Positions 22,778 through 30,859 of a DNA stretch of 31,477 nt are shown here, one piece after another. Where the stretch lies: assembly GCA_052388025.1 (NCBI GenBank), contig JBQTIP010000165.1, forward strand, positions 1 through 31,477, read 5' to 3'. Origin of the DNA: JBQTIP01 sp052388025. GTDB lineage: Bacteria > Actinomycetota > UBA4738 > HRBIN12. A program made the translations under genes and the position numbers. How positions within the stretch are numbered: the first letter of the stretch is position 1; every line of letters begins with the position of its first letter. The notes beneath the pieces are model-generated. The model made no database searches. It was given only the letters and a program-made list of their open reading frames with translations, and was not told the origin of the DNA.

Positions 22778-23944
22778 ATGGACCGCATCCGAGTATTGAT
22801 CGCCGAGGACGAGGCCGCCGTGCGTGAGGCGCTGGCCGACCTCGTGTCGTCCGACGGGGCCATGGATCTCATCGGGTCGGCGGCCGACGCCGACGAGGCG
22901 ATCGAGGTGGCCCGCCGGGAGCACCCCGACGTCGCGCTCCTGGACGTGAAGATGCCGGCCGGGGGCGGTCCCCGGGCGGCGCGCGAGATCCTGAAGGAAT
23001 GGCCTCAGACGCACATCGTCGCGCTCTCCGCGTACGAGGACCGCCGGACCGTCCTCGAGATGCTGCGGACGGGCGCAGTCGGCTACATCGTGAAGGGCAC
23101 CTCCGCGGACGAGATCCTGTACACGATCCGACGGTCGATGCGGGGGCAGGGCAGCCTCTCGGTGGAAGTGACCGCCGACGTGATCCACGAGCTGGCATCC
23201 CTGCTCGAGCGCTCGGAGGCCCTCACGGGCGAGCTGCAGGAGCTCAACCGGACCAAGAGCGAGCTGATACAGATCCTTTCCCACGAGCTGTTCACTCCGA
23301 TCACGACGATCCAGGGGTTCGCCTTCACGGTCGCCGAGCACGGCGACGGCCTGAAGCCCGAGGAGGTGCGAGACCTGGCGATGGGGGTGTCTCGGGCGAG
23401 CCACCGGATCAAGCGCCTGATCGGCAACCTCGCCGCGGCGTCCCGCCTCGACCGCGAGGGGGTGGAGGTCTCCACGCGCCCGACGAGCGCGGGCGACATC
23501 CTCGAGAGCGCGGCATCCGAGTTCCCTGACGAGGAAAGCTTGGTGTTGCCCTCCGACCCGAGCCAGACCGAACCCCGCCTGTGGGCCGACCTCCAGCTCG
23601 GCGCCCGTGCTCTTGTCGTCGTGCTGGAGAACGCCCTGTCGCTGTCGGACGAGGGGCACCCGGTCGAGGTCGAGGTCCGTCCGCGCCGTGGGTTCGTGGA
23701 GCTCCGGGTGTCCGATCGCGGGCCGGGCGTGCCGGCCGAGCTCAAGGAGCAGATCTTCGAGGCGTTCACACAGGCCGACGCCGGCACGACGCGCAAGCAC
23801 CAGGGACTCGGCATCGGCCTCTACCTAGCCCGCAGGATCATGTTGGCCCACGGAGGCGCGATCTCCGTCTCGGACAGGCCGGGGGGCGGCAGCATCTTCG
23901 CGCTCTCGTTCCCGGCGCTCGACGAGGTCGAGGCCCGGGGATGA
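22778..23944 (+). CDS. Receiver-histidine kinase hybrid (NarL-like REC + HisKA + HATPase)
   Basis: A 388-residue cytosolic signalling protein. Residues 1-125 form a receiver with IAEDEAAV (acidic pocket), phospho-acceptor Asp56 in LLDVKMP, ALSAYED and the Lys of YIVKGTS; its sequence style is that of NarL/FixJ regulators. Instead of the usual HTH it continues into a short coiled segment and a HisKA dimerisation helix with His169 in LSHELFTPITTIQGF. The ATPase domain has LENALSLSDEG (N box), DRGPGVP (G1) and GLGIGLYLA (G2). It may pass a phosphate between receiver and kinase or adjust kinase activity by its own receiver. Its stop overlaps the next kinase gene as ATGA. Confidence 0.9.
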   Translation: MDRIRVLIAEDEAAVREALADLVSSDGAMDLIGSAADADEAIEVARREHPDVALLDVKMPAGGGPRAAREILKEWPQTHIVALSAYEDRRTVLEMLRTGAVGYIVKGTSADEILYTIRRSMRGQGSLSVEVTADVIHELASLLERSEALTGELQELNRTKSELIQILSHELFTPITTIQGFAFTVAEHGDGLKPEEVRDLAMGVSRASHRIKRLIGNLAAASRLDREGVEVSTRPTSAGDILESAASEFPDEESLVLPSDPSQTEPRLWADLQLGARALVVVLENALSLSDEGHPVEVEVRPRRGFVELRVSDRGPGVPAELKEQIFEAFTQADAGTTRKHQGLGIGLYLARRIMLAHGGAISVSDRPGGGSIFALSFPALDEVEARG

Positions 23945-26900
23945 GCGTCCGGGTCGGCAGGCCGGCCACCCGGCAAGGTGACGTCCCGGAGACCGTGGAG
24001 CGCGCCCAGGCCATCCTCGACAAGCTGCCGCTCGCCTTCTTCTCCGTCGACCGGCAGTTCAGGCTCACCTTCGCCAACGCCATGGCTGAGCGACTGATGC
24101 AGAAGCCCCGAAGCGAGGTCATCGGGAGGAACCTCTGGGAGGAGTTCCCGGAGGCGACCGACGCGCTGTTTCACGAAGCCGGCCTGAAGGCAGTGGATGA
24201 GCCGGCGGTGGTCGACCTGGAGGTCTACTACCCGCCCCGCGACATGTGGCTCGAGGTCCACGCCGATCTCGTCGAGGACGGTTTCGACGTCTTCGTGCGC
24301 GACGTCACGGAACGCAGGAAGACGGAGGAGGCTCTCAGGCGCAGGGACGCGATCCTCGAGGCCGTGCGCTACGCCGCCGAACGGTTCCTCAGGGATCCTT
24401 CGTGGACCGACGGCATCGACGCGGTCCTGGCGCGGCTGGGCGAGGCGACGGGTGTGAGCCGCGTCTACATATTCGAGAACCACCGCGCGGAAGACGGTAG
24501 CGTCCGCCACAGCCAGCGACACGAGTGGGTCTCGGCGGGGATCGCGGCCCTGATCGACGACCCGCTTTTGCATGACTTCTCGTTCCACGAGCACGGCACG
24601 GGCCGGTGGGAGGAGGTGCTCGGGCGGGGGGGCGTTATCAGCGGACACGCGCACGAGCTCCCGAAGCGCGAGCGTCCGGTCCTCGAGGCGCAGAACATCC
24701 TGTCGATTGCCGTGGTCCCGATCTTCGTGGGCGAGGAGTGGTGGGGGTTCATCGGGTTCGACGGATGCGTCGCCGAGCGCGAGTGGTCGGCCGCCGAGAT
24801 CGACGCCCTCAAGGCGGCCGCGGACGCCCTCGGCGCGGCGATCGAGCGCAGGCAGGGCGAGGAGCGGACCCGGGAGGCAGAGGCGAAGTTCCGCACCCTC
24901 GTGGAGCAGATCCCCGCCATCACGTACGTGGCAATGCCCGACGGGAAGAGCACGAAGCTCCACGTCAGCCCCCAGATCGAGACGGTCCTTGGATATCGAG
25001 CGGAGGACTGGGTGTCGGACCCGGAGGCCTGGATCCGGTCGGTTCACCCGGACGACCTCGACCGCGTGCTGAGCGAGATGAGTCGCAGCCATGAGACCGG
25101 AGAGCCCTTCTCCCAGGAGCTGCGGATGATCGCGGCGGACGGACGGGTGGTGTGGGTCCAGGACGAGTCCGTGGTGATCGCCGACACGGAGGGGCGGCCC
25201 AAGTTCGTCCAGGGCGTGTTCTTCGACGTCACGGAGCGACGGACACTGGAAGAGGCCCCCCGGCGGAGCGCCGAGCTGCTCGAGGCCTCGCTCGAGTCGA
25301 CCGCGGACGGCATCCTCGTAGTGGGCGAGAAGCGTGAAACGATCTTTGCCAACAAGGAGTTCGCCGCGATGTGGCGGATTCCCGATGAGCTCCTTCGGAC
25401 GCGAAGCGACGAGCGCCTCATCGGCTTCGTCCTCGATCAGCTCGAGGCACCCGAGGCGTTCATCGCGAAGATCAACCAGCTGCACCAGACGTCCGAAGAG
25501 AGCTTCGACACGCTCCTGTTCAAGGACGGCCGAGTCTTCGAGCGGTTCTCCCGCCCGCTGACGCACGACGGCGAGGTCGCCGGGCGCGTTTGGAGCTTCC
25601 GCGACGTCACCGAGCGGCGCCGGACGGAGCAGGCGCTGCGCGAGAGCGAAGATCGCCTCTCCCGCATCGTCGAGACCATCGCCGAGGGGATCGCGATCAT
25701 CGACATGGACGAGCGCGTCGCGTTCGTCAACGAGGCGGCGGCCCGGATCGTGGGCGTGTCCCGCGAGGAGACGATCGGACGCAGGTACGACGATCCGCGA
25801 TGGAGGTTCTTGACGCCGTCCGGGGCGCCGTTCGAGGCGGAGGACCGACCGTTCGCGCAGGTCAGGATGACGGGCCGGCCCGTGTTCGGCGTGGAGATCG
25901 CGAGGGAGCGCCCGGACGGGACCCGCGCCGTCTGGTCGACGAACGCCGTCCCCCTCCATGACGCCACTGGCGCGCTCGCCGGAGTCCTCCTGTCGCTCAG
26001 GGACGTGAGCGAGGCGAAAGGTGCAGAAGAGGAACTCCTCGCGGCCGAGGCGAAGTACCGCACGCTGGTCGAACAGCTCCCCGTCGTGGTCCACTCGTAT
26101 GCGATCGACACGACGCCCTCTCGCCCCACCTACGTCAGCCCGCAGGTCGAGGCCCTGTTCGGCTACACGCCTGAGCAGTGGCTGGCCGACCCGCTGCTCT
26201 GGGTGAACGCCATCCACCAGGACGACCGAGAGCGCGTCATGGCGGAGGATGCCCGAACCAGCAAGCCGGAAGGGTCGTTCTCGATGGAGTACCGCGTCGT
26301 GGCCCGGGACGGCCGCGTCGTGTGGGTCCGGGACGAGGCCGTCGTGCGGCCGGCAAAGGGCGCCGACGAACCCTTCCGGCAGGGCGTACTGGTGGATATC
26401 ACGAAGGTCAAGGAAGCGGAGGCGGAGCTCGAGAAGAGTCGTGTGATGATGACCGAGGCGCAGCAGCTCGCGCACATCGGCAGCTGGGAGTGGGACGTGC
26501 TCACGGACGAGGTGACCTGGTCGGACGAGCTCTACCGGATCTACGGCCTAGAGGCGGGCAGCCCGCTGAGCTACGATCGGTGCCTCGACTGCTTGCATCC
26601 CGACGACCGGGAGATGGTGCATCGGACGGTGGAGGCGACTTTCGCTTCCCACGAGTCGTTCGGCTTCGAGCACCGCATCGTGCGACCCGATGGAGCGGTC
26701 CGGACGCTGTACGGCACGGGCCGGGTGATCCTGAACGAAGCCGGTGACGTTGTCCGTATGTTCGGCACAGGCCTGGACATCTCCGAACGCAAGGGGGCGG
26801 AGGAGGAGCTCCAGGAGAGCTTCCAGCTGCTTCGGGCGGCCGACCAGGGGCGCCGCCAGCTTCTGTCCCGCCTGGTTAGCGCCCAAGAGGACGAGCGCAA

Positions 26901-27510
26901 GCGCATCGCGGCCGACATTCACGACGACTCGATCCAGAAGATGACCGCGGTGGGGCTGCGCCTCGAGGCGCTTCGCCGCGCGACCGACGAGGTCGCCCGC
27001 ACGAAGACGCTGGATCAGCTCAACGAGACCGTCGAGCTCTCGATCCACCGTCTCAGGCGCCTCATGTTCGAGCTCCGGCCCCCGGGGCTCGATCGCGAGG
27101 GGCTTGCGGCGGCGCTACGAGAGCATCTGGACGACGTGGCCAAGGAGGCCGGGCTAGAGACCCACCTCGAGAACAGGCTCGTCACGGAGCCCCCGAGCGT
27201 GACCCGAGCCATCGCGTACCGGATCGCGCAGGAAGCCCTGGCCAACGTCCGGAAGCACGCAGAGGCCCGGCGGGTCGAAGTGCTGCTGGACTCGCGTGAG
27301 CAGGGACTCTTCGTCCGGATCAGGGACGACGGCGTGGGCCTCGCTAGGACGGAAATGCCGACTCCCGGCCATCTCGGGCTCTCCGCCATGCGGGAGCGCG
27401 CGGAGCTCGCCGGTGGATGGTGGCAGCTCGGGAGCGCGCCCGGCGGCGGCACGGCCGTGGAGTTCTGGCTTCCCCTCGCGGCCGAAGAGGGCGCGGCCGA
27501 GACTACCTAG
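23941..27510 (+). CDS. Multi-PAS/GAF sensor histidine kinase, HisKA_3 type
   Basis: An 1189-residue sensor without membrane helices, hence cytosolic. Approximate layout: PAS 20-125, GAF 130-285, PAS/PAC 314-434, PAS 444-557, PAS 574-690, PAS/PAC 703-823, PAS/PAC 834-950, HisKA_3 974-1045 with the phospho-His about 994 in DIHDDSIQKM, and HATPase about 1087-1180 (YRIAQEALANVRKHA, RDDGVGL, GHLGLSAMRERAELAGG). PAS-PAC boundaries end in the usual DVTERR/DISERK linkers. The units at 314 and 703 both open with AEAKxRTLVEQxP and share an RVVWVxDE strand, so one is probably a duplicate of the other. ATG 23941 overlaps the preceding stop (ATGA). Ligands are unknown. The stop overlaps the convergent regulator gene. 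Confidence 0.92.
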   Translation: MSVRVGRPATRQGDVPETVERAQAILDKLPLAFFSVDRQFRLTFANAMAERLMQKPRSEVIGRNLWEEFPEATDALFHEAGLKAVDEPAVVDLEVYYPPRDMWLEVHADLVEDGFDVFVRDVTERRKTEEALRRRDAILEAVRYAAERFLRDPSWTDGIDAVLARLGEATGVSRVYIFENHRAEDGSVRHSQRHEWVSAGIAALIDDPLLHDFSFHEHGTGRWEEVLGRGGVISGHAHELPKRERPVLEAQNILSIAVVPIFVGEEWWGFIGFDGCVAEREWSAAEIDALKAAADALGAAIERRQGEERTREAEAKFRTLVEQIPAITYVAMPDGKSTKLHVSPQIETVLGYRAEDWVSDPEAWIRSVHPDDLDRVLSEMSRSHETGEPFSQELRMIAADGRVVWVQDESVVIADTEGRPKFVQGVFFDVTERRTLEEAPRRSAELLEASLESTADGILVVGEKRETIFANKEFAAMWRIPDELLRTRSDERLIGFVLDQLEAPEAFIAKINQLHQTSEESFDTLLFKDGRVFERFSRPLTHDGEVAGRVWSFRDVTERRRTEQALRESEDRLSRIVETIAEGIAIIDMDERVAFVNEAAARIVGVSREETIGRRYDDPRWRFLTPSGAPFEAEDRPFAQVRMTGRPVFGVEIARERPDGTRAVWSTNAVPLHDATGALAGVLLSLRDVSEAKGAEEELLAAEAKYRTLVEQLPVVVHSYAIDTTPSRPTYVSPQVEALFGYTPEQWLADPLLWVNAIHQDDRERVMAEDARTSKPEGSFSMEYRVVARDGRVVWVRDEAVVRPAKGADEPFRQGVLVDITKVKEAEAELEKSRVMMTEAQQLAHIGSWEWDVLTDEVTWSDELYRIYGLEAGSPLSYDRCLDCLHPDDREMVHRTVEATFASHESFGFEHRIVRPDGAVRTLYGTGRVILNEAGDVVRMFGTGLDISERKGAEEELQESFQLLRAADQGRRQLLSRLVSAQEDERKRIAADIHDDSIQKMTAVGLRLEALRRATDEVARTKTLDQLNETVELSIHRLRRLMFELRPPGLDREGLAAALREHLDDVAKEAGLETHLENRLVTEPPSVTRAIAYRIAQEALANVRKHAEARRVEVLLDSREQGLFVRIRDDGVGLARTEMPTPGHLGLSAMRERAELAGGWWQLGSAPGGGTAVEFWLPLAAEEGAAETT

Positions 27511-28514
27511 CGCGACCGCCGGTCGATCGCCCAGGAAGACCCGGCGGTCCCCTTCGTAAACGATTTCATCTCCGTCGCGATTGCGACCGCCTCGGCGAAG
27601 TGGGAGAAGCGGCGCCGCTCGGTCGTGGCCACGCCGACGGAGATGGAGAGGATCGGGAATCGTTCGACGTCTCCCCCGCGGTTCTTCACCTCGATGTGAC
27701 CGCGGGCCGCGTCCCGGGGGTCGTAGAGCCCCCACGCCTTCTCATCGAACCCCTCGACGATCCGCACGGCGATTCGCGGAGCGGTCTCGGTGCTGGAAAC
27801 GACGACGAAGTCGTCCCCTCCGACGTGGCCCGTGAAGGCCTCCGGTCCACCCTCGTCGAGCGCCACCTCCTGGATCAGCCCCGCGGTGAGCCGGAGGACT
27901 TCGTCCCCGCGCGCGAACCCGTAGTGGTCGTTGAAGGCCTTGAATTGGTCGAGATCCGCGTACAGCACGGCGAATTCCCGCCCGGCTTCGACTCGGGCCT
28001 GGATCTCCTCCTGGATCTGGACGTTCCCCGGAAGCCCGGTGAGGGGGGACTGGGCGCGCATATCCTTGGACCGGCGAAGCGCTCCGCGTACGCGCGCGAG
28101 CAGCTCGGGGGTGTCGAACGGCTTGACGATGTAGTCGTCGGCGCCAGCGGACAGCCCCTCGAGCTTGTCGGCGGAGAGGCCCCTCGCGGTCAGCAGGATG
28201 ACGCAGGCCGCCGCGGTGTTCGGATCCTCCCGGAGGTGGCGCGTCAATTCCAGGCCGTCCATGTTAGGCATCATCACGTCGGCCAGGACCAGGTCCGGAC
28301 AGCGCTCCCGCGCGGCCTCCAGCGCCTCACCGCCGTCGGATGCCACCCGGACCAGGTAGCCGGCGGCGTGAAGCTCGATCTCGAGCAACCGGGCGATGAA
28401 CGGGTCGTCATCGACGACCAGCACGAGCGCACCCGCAGGCACCCCCAGCGTCACGCGTTCGTCTCCGGCCCGCGAGGCTGCCGCTCCGGTTTCCATGCCT
28501 TCTGGGATCGGCAC
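27507..28514 (-). CDS. Response regulator with receiver and GGDEF-like domain
   Basis: A 335-residue protein. The receiver (about 29-147) has VVDDDPF, phospho-acceptor Asp79 in LVLADVMMPNMDG, LLTARG and the Lys in YIVKPF. It is followed by a GGDEF-type domain (about 155-325) with SPLTGLPGN, YADLDQFKAFNDHYGFARGD and GHVGGDDF in place of GGDEF, then ILSISVGVA. The variant active-site loop and the lack of an RxxD inhibitory site leave open whether it makes cyclic di-GMP. GTG 28514 is the first start; ATG 28496 with AGAAGG just before it is a real alternative. It converges on the large kinase gene with a 4-nt overlap of the stops, and could be its phosphorylation target. Confidence 0.88.
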   Translation of the reverse strand: MPIPEGMETGAAASRAGDERVTLGVPAGALVLVVDDDPFIARLLEIELHAAGYLVRVASDGGEALEAARERCPDLVLADVMMPNMDGLELTRHLREDPNTAAACVILLTARGLSADKLEGLSAGADDYIVKPFDTPELLARVRGALRRSKDMRAQSPLTGLPGNVQIQEEIQARVEAGREFAVLYADLDQFKAFNDHYGFARGDEVLRLTAGLIQEVALDEGGPEAFTGHVGGDDFVVVSSTETAPRIAVRIVEGFDEKAWGLYDPRDAARGHIEVKNRGGDVERFPILSISVGVATTERRRFSHFAEAVAIATEMKSFTKGTAGSSWAIDRRSR

Positions 28515-28624
28515 GAACGTCCGCCGGGTAAAGCGTGGACCGCCGGCCGGGACGCTCGGGCTCCGGTGGAGGACAATACGGGGGGCCCGCCGCCCGGGCC
28601 GCGGAGGCAGGAGGGGGCAACGAC

Positions 28625-29998
28625 ATGCAGGTCCTGGACTCGTTCCTGGATGCGGTGGGTCGAACGCCGCTGGTCCGGCTCCAGAAGATCGCCCGCGGCG
28701 TGGCGCCGACCGTCCTCGCTAAGCTCGAGATGCTGAACCCCGGCGGCAGCGTGAAGGACCGTATCGGCCTGCGGATGATCGAGGCGGCCGAGCGTGCGGG
28801 CCTCCTCAGAGCAGGCGGGACCATCGTCGAGCCGACCTCGGGCAACACGGGGCACGGCCTCGCCATCGCCGCCGCGATCAAGGGCTACAAGTGCATCTTC
28901 GTGATGCCCGACAAGATGAGCCAGGAGAAAGTGGCGCTCCTGCGGGCCTACGGGGCCGAGGTGGTCATCACGCCAACCGCCGTCCCACCCGAGTCCCCGG
29001 AGTCGTACTACCGCGTCGCGGATCGCCTCGCCGAGGAGATCCCCGGAGCCTTCCAGCCCAACCAGTACTTCAACCAGGAGAACCCGAAGGCCCACTACGA
29101 GACGACCGGGCCGGAGATCTGGGAGCAGACGGACGGGAGCATCGACGTTCTCGTCGCGGGGGTCGGCACCGGGGGCACCATCACCGGCACCGCCCGGTAC
29201 CTGAAGGAGCGCAAGTCGGATCTGATGGTCGTCGGGGCCGATCCCGAGGGCTCGCTCTTCTCCGGCGACGACGCCCGCCCCTACCTCGTGGAGGGCATCG
29301 GCGAGGACTTCTGGCCGGAGACCTTCGACCCGTCGGTGGTCGACCGATACGTGCGGGTCTCCGACCGCGACTCGTTCCGCACTGCCCGAGCCCTAACCCG
29401 CCAGGAGGGGATCCTCTGCGGCGGGTCCTGCGGCACCGCTGTGTTCGCCGCGCTGGAGGTGGGTCGCGGGCTCGATGAGTCCAAGGTCATCGTGGTGATC
29501 CTTCCCGACACGGGACGCAACTACCTCTCGAAGCTGTACTCGGACACATGGCTCCTGCAGTACGGGCTCCTCGAGCGGCCCGAGGTCGTGCGGGTCGAGG
29601 AAGTTCTCTCCGCGAAGCACGGCACAACGCCGCCGCTGGTCACGGTGACCGCCCACGAGAAGGTCCGCCAAGCCGTCGACCGGCTACAGGAGCACGGCAT
29701 CTCGCAGGCGCCGGTCGTACGCGAGGCCACTACCGACCTGACCCACTTCGTGGGATCCATCCGGGAACGCGCGCTGCTCGACCGCATCTTCCGCGATCCC
29801 GACGCGCTTCAGGCCGACGTGGCCGAAGTCATGGGCCCCCCGATCCCGATGGTCGAGTTCGACGCGCCGATAGAGATGGCCTTCGGCGAGCTCCAGCATG
29901 GACCGGCGGTGCTCGTGGCGAAGGCCGGGCAGGTGTTGGGCGTCCTCACGCGCAGCGACCTGCTCGAATACCTTGCTCACCGCCAACGGACCCAGTAA
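28625..29998 (+). CDS. cbs: Cystathionine beta-synthase (PLP domain plus CBS pair)
   Basis: A 457-residue enzyme that condenses homocysteine with serine to cystathionine. The fold-type II PLP domain (1-320) contains the Schiff-base Lys44 in NPGGSVKDR, the substrate loop PTSGNTGHGLA, the phosphate loop GVGTGGTITGTARYL, and GGSCGTAV. A tandem CBS pair (about 335-457) ends with VLGVLTRSDLLEYLA; it may bind adenosyl ligands. The bacterial cysteine synthase CysK lacks this pair. There is no N-terminal haem extension. ATG 28625 is preceded by a GGAGG-type Shine-Dalgarno. It starts the operon with a DUF429 gene and a cystathionine gamma-lyase/synthase gene, a reverse-transsulfuration setting. The 110-bp gap upstream is shared with the divergent regulator; I see no firm promoter there. 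Confidence 0.92.
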   Translation: MQVLDSFLDAVGRTPLVRLQKIARGVAPTVLAKLEMLNPGGSVKDRIGLRMIEAAERAGLLRAGGTIVEPTSGNTGHGLAIAAAIKGYKCIFVMPDKMSQEKVALLRAYGAEVVITPTAVPPESPESYYRVADRLAEEIPGAFQPNQYFNQENPKAHYETTGPEIWEQTDGSIDVLVAGVGTGGTITGTARYLKERKSDLMVVGADPEGSLFSGDDARPYLVEGIGEDFWPETFDPSVVDRYVRVSDRDSFRTARALTRQEGILCGGSCGTAVFAALEVGRGLDESKVIVVILPDTGRNYLSKLYSDTWLLQYGLLERPEVVRVEEVLSAKHGTTPPLVTVTAHEKVRQAVDRLQEHGISQAPVVREATTDLTHFVGSIRERALLDRIFRDPDALQADVAEVMGPPIPMVEFDAPIEMAFGELQHGPAVLVAKAGQVLGVLTRSDLLEYLAHRQRTQ

Positions 29999-30004
29999 CC
30001 GCGG

Positions 30005-30859
30005 GTGCGCTCCCTCGGTATCGACGTCGGCGTCCGAAAGGGCCTCGATCTCGTCGTCATGGACGAAGGGCGCTCCCTTCTGGAGACGCATCGACGCTTC
30101 GACGTCGAGGCGCTCGGCCCGATGATCGACGAGATCGGGCCCGACGTCATTGCGGTCGACGCCCCCCCGAGGTGGGCATCGCGTCCGGGAGGTTCGCGCC
30201 TCACGGAGCGCGAGATCCGGCGCCTCGGGATCCAGTGCTTCGGAACGCCGTCGGCGGAGCGGCACGGCGACAAGCCGTTCTACGAGTGGATGAAGGTCGG
30301 CTTCCGCGTCTTCGCCGCCGCAAAGGAGCGCGGGTTTCACCCGTATGGCGCGGGCCCGGTGCGCGGCAAGGCGATCGAGTCCTTCCCGCACGCGACCGCG
30401 GTCGTGCTGGCCGGCTGCCTTCCCCCGAGGTCCGCCGGCAAGCGCGAGTGGAGGATACGCGTGCTTCGCAAGCAGGGCGTGGCCGTGGACGGGCTGCGCT
30501 CCGCCGACCAGGTCGACGCGGCGCTCGCGGCCCTGACGGGAGTGCTGGCGCACCGGGGCCGGTTCTTCGCCCCCGGTGATCCGAAGGAGGGCGTGATCGT
30601 TCTGCCGGCGACGGCGATCCCGGCGCGTCCCTACCGAGTCTGCCGCGAGGCCCGGGCGCCGGCCGCCGAGGTACCGCTTCCGGGGTTCGCTCCGTGCGCC
30701 TGCAGGGACCCGGACTGCACCCGGACCACGTCGCGCGAGTTCGCCCCTGGACACGACGCGAAGCGGAAGTCCGCGCTTTGGAAGCTGGCTCGCGAGGGCC
30801 AGGAGGCGATCGACGAGCTTAAGGAGCGAGGATGGGAGCTTCCGCCGGAGATGCGCTGA
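30005..30859 (+). CDS. DUF429 family protein with Cys-containing C-terminal extension
   Basis: A 284-residue protein. Residues 1-215 follow DUF429, a family with a predicted RNase H-like fold: GIDVGVRKGLDLVVMDE (first acidic strand), DVIAVDAPPRWA (second acidic strand), REIRRLGIQCFGTPS, and IESFPHATAVVLAG, with a final DQVDAALAALTG. The C-terminal part carries Cys231, Cys233 and Cys238 (CACRDPDC) and the segment FAPGHDAKRKSALW. This looks like a small separate module; the Cys could bind metal together with a His. The GTG start at 30005 is 6 nt after the cbs stop. The last 28 nt overlap the next gene, whose Shine-Dalgarno is inside this frame. Its role beside transsulfuration enzymes is unknown. 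Confidence 0.8.
   Translation: MRSLGIDVGVRKGLDLVVMDEGRSLLETHRRFDVEALGPMIDEIGPDVIAVDAPPRWASRPGGSRLTEREIRRLGIQCFGTPSAERHGDKPFYEWMKVGFRVFAAAKERGFHPYGAGPVRGKAIESFPHATAVVLAGCLPPRSAGKREWRIRVLRKQGVAVDGLRSADQVDAALAALTGVLAHRGRFFAPGDPKEGVIVLPATAIPARPYRVCREARAPAAEVPLPGFAPCACRDPDCTRTTSREFAPGHDAKRKSALWKLAREGQEAIDELKERGWELPPEMR

Noticed and set aside
23821..26475. Long open frame on the minus strand, opposite the PAS kinase (about 884 codons)
   Set aside because: Same antisense effect; repeated patterns merely mirror the repeated PAS units on the plus strand.
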